Source: Onthophagus taurus
Taxonomy: Eukaryota; Arthropoda; Insecta; Coleoptera; Scarabaeidae
Reading direction: 5' to 3'
DNA: 64,000 nucleotides
Assembly (NCBI RefSeq): GCF_036711975.1
Contig: NC_091973.1
Coordinates: forward strand, 16,616,001 to 16,680,000
Part shown: one piece after another, positions 18,798-30,792 of the stretch
Layout of the letters: each line of letters opens with the position of its first letter
Position numbering within the stretch: position 1 is the stretch's first letter
Notes under the pieces: generated by a model
Told to the model about the DNA's origin: nothing
The model's database searches: none
What the model saw: the letters and a program-made list of their open reading frames with translations, nothing else
Made by a program: the position numbers and the translations under genes

Positions 18798-20980
18798 TCC
18801 CCCCTCCCCCCCCTGATGATGAAGTAGAGGATGAATGGTAAGGAACCAGCTTGTTTGCGTGATAAAAATTCGATTCTCCCTTCCTGCGATCGCTGTCTAT
18901 AAGGTAAATCAAATCGGATATTTTTTTTCTTATCTTGTACGGTCCGGATCTAATCGGTTCTGATTTTTTTCTATTTTCTTTACTCCCACTTACAATGTAA
19001 ACCAAATCTTCTTCATTATATTTTAGGATACTGGAGTTTTTATCATAGTATTGTTTATTTTGTGCATGAGCTTTTTTCGAGTTTTCAAAAGCGATTTTCC
19101 TGTTTTCCGTTAAATTTTCCAAGTTGTTTTTAGTTAGTTCTTTCGGAAAGGAATTGTCAATGCCTGTTAAAAGATAATTCGGAGTAAAACCCGTGGAACT
19201 GTGGATAGTGTTATTATACTCATCAACACATTCTTCAGCTAGAGTCGACCATGCTCTGGACTTATTATTATAAATCTTACATCTGATTCTGTTTACCAAT
19301 GTTTGGTTTGTCCTTTCGTTCTAGCCGTTAGAAAACGCGCAATCTACTGCGGTGAAGATTAGCTTTATCTGTTTTGAATTTAAATATTCTTTGAAATCTG
19401 TTGAATTTATACCCGAATATTGATCAGCCAGTAATGTGTCTATTTGTTCATCATCTTGAATACTTTTAACTATCTTTATAAAATCTGATGAGTCTTGCGT
19501 TTTTGACGTGTTAAGAAAGGCGTATTTAGTAAAATGGTCAATGATGAGATGTAAATATTATTTCGAAAGGTCTGGAGGCTGGACCCAACTGTGATAATGG
19601 AGCTTTGAAATTTCCACATCTCGTTTTCTTTTTTATGCATGTTTCGCATGAACGACATAATAGTTTAATGTGTTTGTAAATGTTTTTGAAATAGAATTTA
19701 CGGGCTATCATTAATTCCAGTTGTTTTGTGCCAATATGACCTAACGCATTATGAACTTTATTTATGAGATTAATCCCAAAGTTTTCAGATAACCAGATTT
19801 TTTTCCTGTTATTTAATTTTATGTATAATATATCGTCATAAATCTCACACTTGTCATTGATTTTCAGATTTTTCTGGTCGTTCCTGATGTCATCTATTTG
19901 TACAAAGTTAACTATTTTTATTGCAGAACTATCACCGTCAGTTTCTTTTTCCTCTAGCACCGGGTTCCTGGAAAGACTATCTGCTTCCAAGTTTTCCGTA
20001 CCTGGGTTGTATTTTATTTCAAATTCAAACTGTGAAATATAGTTTAGGATCTGTCTTAGTTCCGGATCTGTACAATTTTTTATCTTGAAATTCTCTAAAG
20101 GTTTATGATCAGAGTGGATGATAAATTTGTTGCCAATTAAGTAATACTGCCAGTACAATATGGCTTCTTTTATCGCGAGGCACTCAATGAAAATGGCCTT
20201 TTTCATTTTCTGTGATTTCGTCAGTTTTCGAGAAAAGTAAAATACCGGTTTTAAAACATTATTTGCTTGCGGTTGTTTAAATATTGCACCGACTCCCTCT
20301 ATGGACGCATCGGTATAAATATGAATTTCTAATGTTGGATCGAATATTGCTAGTATCGGTTCTGAACATAAATAATCCTTTACTTCATCGAAATTCTTTT
20401 GGCAAATATCCGACCAATTAAAATCTACATTTTTTCTCAGAAGATTGTGAAATGGCTCTAGTAGAATTGATGATTTTGGTATGTACTGTAAGTAAAAGTT
20501 TATTTTGCCTAAGAATTGTCGTATATTTTTTCTAGTCTTTGGTTTAGGAAAGTTTTTTATTGCTATAACATTATTGTTTAGGGGTTTAATAGTGTTGTAG
20601 CTTATTTCGTGACCTAGGTATGTAACGCTGTTTTTAGGAAACGAGTATTTTGTTAAATTCAATTTAAAACCACTTTTTCTTAAAGCCCCCAAAGTTTGTT
20701 TTATATGATTTAAATGATCTTCGTAGTTTTCCGAAAAAATCAATATATCATCGATATAATTTACGGCGAAATCAATCAATTTAAATTTTCTTAATAAACC
20801 AGACAAAATTCTTTGAAAAATTGCTGGTGCGGTTTTTAGGCCAAAAGGTAAACAGCACCATTGCCAGTGTCCGTGGTGCGTGACGAAGGCTGTTTTGTAT
20901 TTATCTTTATCACGTAATGGTATTGACCAGAACGCAGAATTTATATCAATTTTTTTTCTATTTGATCTTGCAAGGAGCAT
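18793..20980 (-). pseudogene. pol: gypsy B RT, RNase H and integrase, multiply broken
   Basis: From 20980 down to 19538: RT (DINSAFWSIPL, LPFGLKTAPAIFQ, NYIDDILIFS), RNase H (IYTDASIEG, FIIHSDHKPLE, LEADSLSRN) and the integrase zinc finger (H..H, CRSCETC). At about 19550 a deletion joins FEII to LHL, removing the first integrase Asp block and shifting frame. The core resumes (DHFTKYAF, LLADQYSG) and has an in-frame TAG near 19322 just before NERTNQTL, which carries the Glu. The C-terminal part (18793-19299) is open and ends in a Ser/Gly run at the polypurine tract. The RT N-terminal fingers are deleted near 20960. Confidence 0.88.
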
Positions 20981-21505
20981 TTATAAGGTTTTCTTGCATA
21001 TTTATTTTCCGTGAGTTTAATTCTCGCTTCATAGTTACCAACTGTACCTACATCAAACTTTCCTTTAGTGAATATATCATCAAGATTCTCAAGAATTTTT
21101 TTTACTTCTGGAGTTGTGTCAATATTTGAAAAATTAACTACCTCCGTTGTTTCTTTTACTATATTTACTATTTTATCTAAATTTTGACTAATTTTTAAAT
21201 GTTCATCTTGGCACAATTTGAACTTTTTAATACAATCCAAACCCAATAATACATCTTCTTTAAAAGAGTTGCTTTTTATAATAAAAAATTTAAATGTCTC
21301 AGTAATATTGAAAATCCGCAGTTTTATCGAAACTGTGCCCTCTGATTTCGAGTTTCCTGCGATTGTTTTTATAATGCCCCCACTTTCATTTTTATCTAAT
21401 TTTCGTTTGACGAAGAACTCATAATTTATTAGCGATATGTTTGAACCGGAATCGTATAAACCGATCGCTGGTATATCGTTTATGAGTACCCTTAATTTTA
21501 TAAGT
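20941..21505 (-). pseudogene. gypsy B protease and start of RT
   Basis: The frame opens just after the gag stop and has no ATG. It encodes an aspartic protease (GLYDSGSNISLI with the DSG active site, then VLLGLDCIKKF) and the beginning of RT (TKGKFDVGTVG, typical of gypsy RT starts). It ends at about 20965 where a deletion of roughly two hundred bases, judged against the usual RT length, fuses the N-terminal extension to the palm in another frame. Confidence 0.8.
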
Positions 21506-21515
21506 GGGGGGCAAA

Positions 21516-22150
21516 TTAGTTTTTTGCCTCATCGTGCAAGGAAATTGAATCTTGTATTTCGGCATTGTTTGCCATTCTAATTTTATCATTACTATTTTTC
21601 TTCAGATCATTCATTTTTGTACGACATACGCTTTCAGAATGAGATCTATTTGGAAAACCCTTCTTTTCACAATATGAGCATGCAGTGTTCTTATTATTAT
21701 CCTTTTGTTTGCTCGAAATTCCTTTGTCGTTTGAAGTTTCGTTCTTTTTTCTTTCTAATGGTTCAATTTGTCTTAAGACTGACATTAAGGTGTCTACGTC
21801 TGCGAGATCCTTTTTTGATAATCGTGATCTGATAAAATTTGGAAGTGCTATAACTATCAAATTAATCTGCGAGTCCATTGTTAATTTTGGATCTACGTCT
21901 AATAGTAGATTTCTCTTTTTTAATGCAAAATCTAAAAATAAGCCATTCAGATATTTAAAATTATATGCGTAAGAAATTTCGGCCCAATTTTTTACGTCGA
22001 AAGTATTAAGGAATGAATTATTCCAAAATTCCCATGCGTAAATTAGAGAGTGAGTTTTTAAAAAAATCGAGTACCATTCCAAAGCTGAACCCTCCAAAAA
22101 TAACCTTAAAACCTCTGCATGTTTCTCTTCACTTACATCGAGGCGGTGAC
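21516..22150 (-). pseudogene. gag: gypsy B gag, N-terminus missing
   Basis: Retrotransposon gag domain (EGSALEWY, FDVKNWAEISYAYNFKYL) followed by a basic region and one zinc knuckle of the form CSYCEKKG...H....C (CCHC). The frame ends with HDEAKN and a stop at 21516. Upstream it is open past 22133 with gag-like residues (RLDVSEEKHAEVL) until it meets the R1-type ORF1 fragment near 22145, so the N-terminal half of gag is gone. Confidence 0.8.
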
Positions 22151-23083
22151 ATTCTCTTTCGATTTACAGTCCCGAATTTTTGTTACCTCGGACAAATCGG
22201 CCGCCTCAATCAACACACCCGTATTTTTTGTCGTGCGAATGGCCCTTACTTTAACCGCGCGTAGCTCGTTCCGTAGCACCTTACATACGGCCTCTTTTAC
22301 AACCTCACTACTCGCGATTTTAGATCCTTCAACCGGTTTCACTAAAATTTTATTCTTTTTTGTTTCAGGTACCCGAGGCAACGCTCCCGGAGCAATGCCA
22401 GACGCCCGAACCGCACCACGAGCCGCCACCGTCGCACCAGCGGCTGCCCCAGCGTAGGACCCGGCCGACGCAATCACCCCGGAGACCACAGGTAAGTCCT
22501 TCGTTACCTTCAGGTATTTAATCTCCTCCCTCAATTTGATATTATCCACGATGGACTCCCTCAGCTCATCCTCTAGGACGTTCCACCGCTGAAGGATCAC
22601 CGCAGCAGCCTCCTTACTGACCTTGGAAGCCGGGAGGAGAAGGTACTGCTGCAAGGCATTCCTCTCCCTCTTCACCACCTCAATCTTTTCATGCGCATAA
22701 TCCCCTTTGGCCCCGGGCGAGGACCTCCGCACGCTGCCAAACGCAAATACTGACGTAACGCTTCGCCCTTTTTTGGATGACTCCCTGTCCCTCTCACCTT
22801 CACTATCGGAGTCCCTCTGTCTCTTCCTCTGTTCTTCGCCAGTCTCCATCGACTCACTAATTTCCGACGGTACTACGGAGTCAGAATCTAGCACCCAATT
22901 TACTACGTTGCTCACCCCTTCCCCGGTCAACGCCACCTCTCTTTCGGCAACAAGCCTCGCCACCTTTTGTTTGGATTCTTCCACTTTCTTTCTTCTAGCT
23001 TCATCTTCTTTTCTTGAATCGTCATCTTTCCTTTCGGTTTCTTTCTTTCTCTCAGGTTCTTTCTTCTTACGACTTTCTGTTTC
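22133..23083 (-). pseudogene. R1-type LINE ORF1 fragment
   Basis: An open minus-strand frame running from the satellite boundary (about 23083) to TAA 22133. It starts in a K/E/R/D-rich segment, has a coiled-coil-like middle (EDELRESIVDNIKLREEIKYL) and a C-terminal KILVKPVEGS...VKVRAIRTTKNTGVLIEA pattern like the gag-like ORF1 of R1-clade and related non-LTR elements. The zinc knuckles that should follow are missing: the frame runs into gypsy B gag. There is no credible start, so it is truncated at both ends. Base composition is more GC-rich than gypsy B. Confidence 0.65.
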
Positions 23084-23084
23084 G

Positions 23085-23640
23085 AAAAAATTTGTTATTA
23101 GACACTATAGGTATACAGCGCGGCGCGGACTTTGGGGGTGAATTTGACCCCGTTGGGCACCTCCAAAATTGATGAAATTTTAGGATGATTTAGAGGATGC
23201 CTTTAGCGATTTAAATCAACCATCCAAACACCGTAAGGTATAACGGTTTCCGAGAAAAAAATTTGTTATTAAACACTATAGGTATACAGCGAGGCGCGGA
23301 CTTTGGGGGTGAATTTGACCCCGTTGGGCACCTCCAAAATTGATGAAATTTTAGGATGATTAGAGGATGCCTTTAGCAATTGAAATCAACCATCCAAACA
23401 CCGTAAGGTATAACGGTTTCCGAGAAAAAAAATTTGTTATTAGACACTATAAGTATACACCGCGGCGCGGACTTTGGGGGTGAATTTGACTCCGTTGGGC
23501 ACCTCCAAAATTGATGAAATTTTAGGATGATTTAGAGGATGCCTTTAGCGATTTAAATCGACCATCCAAACACCGACCACGGCTTCAGAGAAACAATTTC
23601 GTTATTAAATTGTACACGTATGTAAAGCAGATAGTAGGTG
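23085..23640 (+). repeat. array of a ~171-bp tandem repeat, forward orientation
   Basis: Three good units plus a degenerate fourth. The marker TTTGTTATTA recurs at 23091, 23262 and 23433 (171-bp spacing). Each unit includes a GCGCGGACTTTGGGGGTGAA block, GGGCACCTCC, and GTAAGGTATAACGG. Units differ by scattered substitutions. Confidence 0.9.
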
Positions 23641-24007
23641 CCTTTAGCGATTTTAATAGATTATGAAAACTGCGAAACTCTTAATATTTCATGGAGAAAA
23701 TAAATTTTGTTAAGAAAGGCATTTTGTAGTTTTATGGGCTTTTAGTCGTTACTGGCAAAGGGTAAGAACTCCGCCACGTGCAGTTACAAAAGGCGCAGGT
23801 ATTAAGGAAAAAATATGTCCATATTTTTTGCATTATAAGTGCATTCCGGGAAAATAGTTGACGACTTATTCGGTGTTGTTTTAGAGCGTCATACACATTT
23901 TTTAGATTTTGCCAGAAGGGTGAGGAGTAAACTTATAATATATAAAGATTCCTCAGCTATTGCAGAGATCAGCTGTTCTAGTTATCTCTTGTTAAAACCA
24001 GTGACCA

Positions 24008-24476
24008 GTGAAGATGTCGACGAAATTACTGTTTTTGGGCGATAGTAATTTTTGCCGAATGCTACGTACTAGAACTAACTACAAAGTATTTGTTCTAACA
24101 GATGTGAAATTAATTCCTACTAATGGTATATATTTTAGGACGACAACCAAAACAGTCAAGCAACGGAAAATATTTCCTCGACTTAGCAGTAGGCGGTCAA
24201 ACAATACTAAAACTTTTGCGGCGCGCAAAGTGTATTCCAAAAACATGTTCCCCTTGGTTTTGTGGAGATATTGTTGAACGTCATATCGTTATAATGATAA
24301 GAACTAAAGATATACTCCATAAAACATCACCATCCCAACTGAAGTCCCAATATTCTCACCTCTTCCGCTTCCTTCTTTCCTTAAATCCTAAAGGAATACA
24401 AATTTGCACAATTCCTCCCTGCAAAAGCTTCGAGTCTGTGAACGTAAGATATTATAACTTCTCTGTCATGCTATAA
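24008..24476 (+). pseudogene. SGNH/GDSL-hydrolase-like ORF relic between the repeat arrays
   Basis: A frame with LLFLGDSNF (GDSx block I) is followed, in another frame, by AVGGQTIL, then ERHIVIMIRTKDILH, which resembles the GxND block region with changed residues, and ICTIPPC. Order and spacing fit an SGNH esterase-like fold, such as the esterase domains found in some retroelement ORF1s. It is frameshifted near 24120-24170 and lacks the expected intact block residues. The link to esterases is inferred from short motifs only. Confidence 0.4.
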
Positions 24477-24821
24477 ATAAATACTCTCCATGCCTTTATA
24501 GGAAATCAATCATTACATTCGACGGTTTTGTGCTGAAAAGCAAATCAATTGTACCGACATTGAAGCAATTGTTAACAGAACCATGATGGAAGGGTAACAA
24601 AACGTAAAAATGTTTCTTTTCTTATGTATTTAATACAAATTTCTACACAGGGATGTCATTTACTGAAATGAACAAGGGTTGGAAACGGTCTGGAACGCGG
24701 TAGCAAGTAATTATAATCATATTCTCAATCCATTACACAATTTAATTATAAGTAAAACAGACCATTAATATAATAAATTTCTTTCTCTATCAAAAGTTTT
24801 TTTTCTATCAAAAGTCCACCC

Positions 24822-25560
24822 TCCAAATCATCCTAAAATTTCATCAATTTCATTCACCCCCAAAGTCCGCGCCGCGCTGTATACCTATAGTGTCTAATAA
24901 CAATTTTTTTTTCGGAAACCGTTATACCTTACGGTGTTTGGATGGTTGATTTCAATTGCTAAAGGCATCCTCTAAATCATCCTAAAATTTCATCAATTTT
25001 GGAGGTGCCCAACGGGGTCAAATTCACCCCCAAAATCCGCGCCGCGCTGTATACCTATAGTGTCTAATAACAAATTTTTTTTCTCGGAAACCATTATACC
25101 TTACGGCGTTTGGATGGTTGATTTAAATCGCTAAAGGCATCCTCTAAATCATCCTAAAATTTCATCAATTTTGGAGGTGCCCAACGGGGTCAAATTCACC
25201 CCCAAAGTCCGCGCCGCGCTGTGTACCTATAGTGTCTAATAACAAATTTTTTTTCTCGGAAACCGTTATACCTTACGGTGTTTGGATGGTTGATTTAAAT
25301 CGCTAAAGGCATCCTCTAAATCATCCTAAAATTTCATCAATTTTGGAGGTGCCCAACGGGGTCAAATTCACCCCCAAAGTCCGCGCCGCGCTGTGTACCT
25401 ATAGTGTCTAATAACAAATTTTTTTTCTCGGAAACCGTTATACCTTACGGTGTTTGAATGGTTGATTTCAATTGCTAAAGGTATCCTCTAAATCATCCTA
25501 AAATTTCATCAATTTTGAAGGTGCCCAACGGGGTCAAATTCACCCCTAAAGTCCCATCCG
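24822..25560 (-). repeat. array of the same ~171-bp repeat, inverted orientation
   Basis: Four units plus partials. TGTCTAATAA recurs at 24891, 25061, 25233 and 25405 (170-172 bp). The sequence is the reverse complement of the array at 23085-23640, including CACCCCCAAAGTCCGCGC and the CCTATAGTGTCTAATAA marker. The first unit is internally shortened (24822-24860). Confidence 0.9.
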
Positions 25561-26394
25561 CGGTTTACAATGCTGATTTCTTTTCTCGAAAATCGTTAGG
25601 GCCTACGGTGTTTTGAAAATTGATAAAAATACTTAGAAGTGTGTTCTATTATGTGGTAGAATTTCGTTTAATTCGAAGGTGCCCATCAGGGCGAAAACAT
25701 CCCTTTTTCGGGGGTGAGGGTTGAAAAATTTTTTTTTTACCAAATGGGGGTGGTTAGCTGTTCTTGGGGGTAGGAGTGACCTGTGTGTGAAATTTGGTTA
25801 CCCAAATCGTATTGGTTACGGAATTATTAATGTTTTAAGTTTATTGCTGGAATTTATGGATAACTTCACACCAGTCTAACCGTTCCGAAGTTATGGTCTA
25901 CTTCCGGTCGGACCGGAAGTTGACCCACCCCAATTTAAAGTCCACCCCGGCTATATGGCGTCTACGGGGGGTCAAAAATAAGGTCCTTTTTACGCTAGCA
26001 CCCTTCGTTTAGGAGATACGGCCAAATAAAGGTTTATTCGAGCCACCCTATATATTAGTTATTTTCGCTCACCCTGTATTAACTCGGCGAGCTGACGTCA
26101 CCGGAAAACACTTCACGCGCACAACACAACAACGGTTATCTTCGTCCAACACGGACCTTTTCCGTCACACAGTGACCCGAGGTCCGTGGGCGATTTTCGA
26201 CATTACGGCACACACACGCGGTTTTAACAACTAAAACACTTAATAATTACTAAACTACTGAACTTAATTATCACTAAACTATCACAAACTATACCTAGAA
26301 TGGTCCTTAACGTGGCCTAACACAAAACACGCGTTTAAACGCAGAATTATCACCGTAATTTATGATTTACTACGAGCGCAGCTGAGAAGCGTGC
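25561..26394. other. noncoding stretch between satellite array and gypsy C
   Basis: Begins with diverged repeat-like sequence (GGTGCCCATCAGGG at about 25678), then unique-looking DNA with GGTCGGACCGGAAG inverted words near 25907 and a GC-richer leader from about 26090. No gene or clear LTR terminus seen; the right part may be the untranslated leader or gag remnant of gypsy C. Confidence 0.4.
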
Positions 26395-28985
26395 GTTCGC
26401 GTTGAATGCATAAACACGACTGAACAGTACCATTGGAACAGAGATTGCCCTCTTCAACAGACCAACTCTTCAGGAAACGAAGCAGCGGCCGTTCGCCCAG
26501 CACAGTTCGAGCGGCCGCAATCTCCACATTAGAAGAACCCGGCCGGTCGACGCGTTCCTCCGCGGTGACTATTGCGACTACTGGAGGACGCCACGTGGCG
26601 CTCCTCGATTCGGGATCCACAAACAATTTCGTGCGATCAGACATTGTGCCATCGTATGACCCCGCGTGTGTTTCCTCCGCTATAGCGCGCTAGTCAAGCC
26701 GATCCAGACGCTTTACTCCCTATCCTCGGGAGGACCGTGGTGCAGTTCGCTATTGACGGGGTTCAATGTGAACAACAGTTCCTGGTGGTTCCGCGTCTAA
26801 GCGCCCCGTTCGTACTCGGCGATCCGTGGTTTCACGATTACGAAGTGGTACTGGACTTTCAACGCGGTTGTTTCCATTTCGGGAACGAGAAACGCGCTAC
26901 AGTGTATTTCCGGCGAAACATCTCTTCAACTCCTCAACCTAAGTTTGACGTTTCTTCCATCCGCCACCAAGTTCCAGATGAGTACCAAGAGGCGTTGTAT
27001 ACTGTACTTCGCGCCTTTCCTAATGTGTTTGCCGACTCTCGCAAAAGCACATCTGGCACCACTGAACACAGACTGGACCTCCTTGAAGGGGCAAGGCCTT
27101 TCCGTCTACCACCTTACCGCTGCTCTCCCGCCAAGAAGGAGTTCATCGCGCGCGAGGTAGAGAGGATGTTGGCGGACGGTGTGATCGAGGCCAGCCGTTC
27201 TCCGTATTCTTCCCCGATTGTCCTGGTGAAAAAAAAAAGATGGCACAAGCCGGTTTTGTATCGACTACCGTCGATTGAACCAGCAGACTAAGGACGAGTC
27301 TTCAGCACTTCCCATCATCCACGAGACCCTGCGGGACCTCAGCCAGGCCACAGTTTTTTTCAAGCCTCGACCTGCGGTCCGGGTACTGGCAGATCCCAAT
27401 GGAGCGAGGATCCCGGGCTCTTACAGCATTTACAACTCCGGACGGGGCTGTAAATGCTTATCAGTTCCGGGTTATGCCCTTTGGCTTGAAAAATGCTCCC
27501 GCCACCTTCCAAAAGTTGATGACTCAGGAAGTGCTTCCGGGATATCTGCGAAGGTTTGCGCTGGTTTACCTCGACGACGTGATAGTGTACAGCGACTCGT
27601 GGGAAGATCATCTCAAACACCTACACCTTGTGTTCGAAAGGCTTCGCTTGCACGGGTTGCGGTTGTCGCCAGAAAAATGTCAACTGGGCGCGACAACCAT
27701 CGACTACTTGGGTCACCGAATTACGCCAGGCGGAGTTGAGCCCCTGCCAACGCACATCAACGCCCTCTGCAGCGCCACGAGCCCGACCAACAAGAAGCTG
27801 CTTCGTTCTTTCTTGGGCCTGTGTAACTGGCTCCGCGGTTTTGTGCCTCGTTGTGCCGAGGTGCTAACGCTACTCACTAACCTGTTACGCGGGCAAAACA
27901 AATTTAAATGGAATTCGGACGCAGAAGAAGCGTTCCGTCGGATCAAACAGCTACTGAATCATCCACTGCAACTGCGACGCCCCAACTTCGACCAACTATT
28001 TGTATTGCAAACAGATGCCAGTGGGAAGGATATTGCTGCGGTACTGTATCCCGGAAGAAAGATAGTCGCATTTGCCAGCACTAAGCTGTCTCCTACCGAA
28101 CAACGGTACCACGTCAATGAGCAGGAATGTCTGGCGGTCATATGGGCGGTGCGTTACTTCCGTAATAAACTTGGAAGATCGTCGATTCACCTTGCGTACC
28201 GACAGTAAGGCTCTGTTATGGCTGGACACAATGAAAGATAGGAACGCCAAGCTAACGCGACGGGCACTCCTCCTGCAGGAATTCAAATTTACGGTGGAAC
28301 ACGTTCCGGGAACACAGAACAAGCTCCCGGACTTCCTCTCGCGACAGCCAGTTCACGAATCGACGACGGAACATAGTGTGCCGGACACCGACCGGATGTT
28401 TATACCATTGCCCACCGAACAAAAATCGATAGATAGACGAAGCCACCATATTGCGTGCCTAGAAGTACCAGGGTTGGCCGACGACGTGAAGGAAAGCCAA
28501 CGCCGAAACCTTCATGCACAGAATCTCATTCAGACCCTGAACACGATCAACCAGGCGGGTCCTGTTAATCCCGGCGAAGCTAGGATCGTCGACCAATACT
28601 CCGTCTACGAGGGATTACTATGGAGACGACATCCAGACGGCAATCGGCTGATTTTACCGCAGGACATGCACGCACAAGTTCTGCATGCCTACCATGACGC
28701 TTCCCTCGCGGGACACCCTGGGGCCGAAGAAACAACGAGGGCCATTCTGAAGAAGTATTGGTGGCTCGGGCTGGAAGAGCAAGTGAAAGATCACGTCCGA
28801 AGTTGCTGGACTTGCGCTTCCCTTAAACGAGGCCCTCTGCAGGAACGGGCCCCGTTGCGGCCCAGGACACCAACCCAGCCCTGGGAAGTGATCGCCGTCG
28901 ATCTCATGGGTCCGCACCTGCATCGACTGGGACTCTGCCTTGCGCCGTTGGGGTTGCCTACATTGGACCACCCCCATTTACCATC
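26395..28985 (+). pseudogene. Ty3/gypsy element C relic, GC-rich, gag end to integrase start
   Basis: Starts with a zinc-knuckle remnant (YHWNRDCP near 26430), then protease (VALLDSGSTNNFV near 26600), RT (RMLADGVIEASRSPYSSP; FRVMPFGLKNAPATF; LVYLDDVIVYSD near 27570), RNase H (LQTDASGKDIAAVLYP near 28010; LPDFLSRQ near 28325), integrase zinc finger (H..H, CWTCASLKRG) and the first core Asp (VIAVDLMGP near 28900). Breaks include a stop at 26692, frameshifts near 27240-27290, 27370 and 28205, and truncation at about 28985 where LTR-like DNA begins. Codon use is clearly GC-richer than the other elements. Its part from 28290 on is copied again at 36261. Confidence 0.85.
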
Positions 28986-28986
28986 C

Positions 28987-30510
28987 TGTAACGAAGTTAC
29001 ATTATTTTTATTTTTCAAAAAATGAATATTCCGAAAAATTACCGAAAATTAAATATATCCGAGTATACTTCCCACAATACCTCGATACGTTACAGTTTCC
29101 ACCCGATTTGTAGAAATTCCGAAAAAGATATCTTATCTCCTTATCACCGCCCGTTTATGCAACCCAATTCACATTTTATTAATTTTGATAATTTTCTTAA
29201 TTAGACTTTGATTTTCTCCGTTTTCCATTTCGAAACCGTTATCTTAAATTCCAACAACGTTCCCTGACCGAATCATCAATAAATGAAAGTAATTAATAAA
29301 ATTGCTAAATCACGAAAACATGTGCTCTCCGAAAAATTATTATCAAATAATTAAATAATTCCGAAATTAACAAATTTCCAAACAAGACACGACAAGCAAC
29401 ATGTTTCTATCAGTCCAGCCGACCGTCCCGAGGAAGTTTCAGCAGCCAGCGAGCTACCGTCGAGCTACCGTATAGCGACTATTTTTTATGATGCGGAATT
29501 AGAAATCGTAGACCGATCAAACCAATTTCAAACATTTACAAATATCATGAAATAACTGTTGAACGCTTTTAAAGATGATCCGCTTATTATTAATACAATA
29601 ATTCACCGAAAATCATCCCGCATCATAATTAATTAAATTACTCCGTTCCTGATGGTCATGCGTTGAAAATATTGCCCATGTAGGATTGCCCCGAACATCA
29701 CCCAACTGCTAGAATTGTTTTGTGTTAAGATGCGCGTAAATTAATACCGATTAATTGGTTTTAACGTGAAACACGTGGTCGGGAAAACGTTTGTGAATAT
29801 AAGTGCCGTAAACAGTGGCCGATTTTGTTAAAAATATGTTTGTGATTTTCCGTATAAGTAAGGGTATCTTTTGATTTCTGTTATAAATTTTTCCGTTAAT
29901 TATTGTTGATTAATTGTTAATTACTCCGCCGTTCCTTAGCCGATTTAACCGTTCAAAGACAGCAATTATGTAATTTTGTGTCCCGCATCCGATAGCGCCG
30001 TCAGAATTTTGCTATTTTTGTTAATTAGCGCCGCGCATTGTAAATTAGTCTTTGATAACTTGTACTGATACGATCCCCCACGCGGAAAAATCCAGTTTTC
30101 CCCCCAAAATGGTATAAATAGCCGGCCAAAATTCTGATTTTGAAACAGTTCTTCATCAGTTCTACGACAGCTTCAACAGTCCGCAACAGCCGTGATTAGT
30201 TCCGAAGACACCCGCTAATTTTTCTTAGAAATACCCGTATTTCAATTTTACCGTAAGTCCGATTTATTTTGAAAGACTGATTTTATTTTTGTTAACTTTC
30301 ATTAATTTTTGTACATTTTGTCCCAACCTTAATACTCTTGGAAGGTTCTTCGAGTATTCCGTTCCTTTACACCTTAGGAAGGTTTCCAGGTGTATCCTAT
30401 ACCTCCGCCTCATTTTTTTTGTTTGTTTAATTTAAACTCATTTACTATAAAGTCAAAGTCTTGTCAATTTATTCCCACCGTCCCCATTCTCCGGCCGTGG
30501 TCAAAAAGTG
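28987..30510 (+). repeat. LTR-like sequence with TATA box (unit 1)
   Basis: Begins TGTAACGAAGTTACA, a palindromic TG start, immediately after the gypsy C pol remnant. TATAAATA at 30113-30120 and TCATCAGT at 30153-30160 look like a retroelement core promoter. The right end is not defined: the integrase fragment starts by about 30527 and I found no matching CA terminus. No polypurine tract precedes 28987, so this need not be gypsy C's own LTR. No coding frame of note. Confidence 0.5.
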
Positions 30511-30526
30511 ATAAACTGCTCTCCCA

Positions 30527-30773
30527 TTTAAGGAGGTAAACAAAATTACCTCGGAATAATCGAAACAATTAATGAAATAAAAAGAAACTACTCGTGGAAA
30601 AATTTACAACAAATGACAAGTAAATACATAGGAAATTGTGAAACATGTCAGAAAACAAAATATGAACGACACCCAATTAAAACACCATTATTATTAACAG
30701 AAACACCAACAAAACCAATACAGATTATGCATATAGATTTATTCAAAATTGATAATGCAATGTTTCTTCTTAA
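30527..30773 (+). pseudogene. integrase zinc-finger fragment of an env-type gypsy (unit 1)
   Basis: A short open stretch encodes NYLGIIETINEIKRNYSW, then NCETCQKTKYERHPIK and IMHIDLF: the HHCC zinc-finger end and the first core Asp of a gypsy/errantivirus-type integrase. It stops abruptly at the PLE (about 30775). The env remnant beyond the PLE suggests both belong to one env-bearing gypsy element. Confidence 0.7.
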
Positions 30774-30792
30774 ATTACTTCTTCACTTAAAT

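Larger units (their letters stand above)
18377..22150 (-). mobile_element. Ty3/gypsy element B, minus strand, 5'-truncated and deleted
   Basis: Minus-strand order gag (partial), protease, RT, RNase H, integrase, polypurine tract, LTR. The 5' LTR and N-terminal gag are missing, replaced by an R1-type ORF1 fragment. Internal deletions remove the RT fingers and the first integrase Asp region, and an in-frame stop interrupts integrase, so it cannot act on its own. Confidence 0.88.

Noticed and set aside
22707-23141. Plus-strand 144-codon Ser/Leu-rich frame
   Set aside because: Antisense shadow of the R1-type ORF1 with low-complexity S/L runs.
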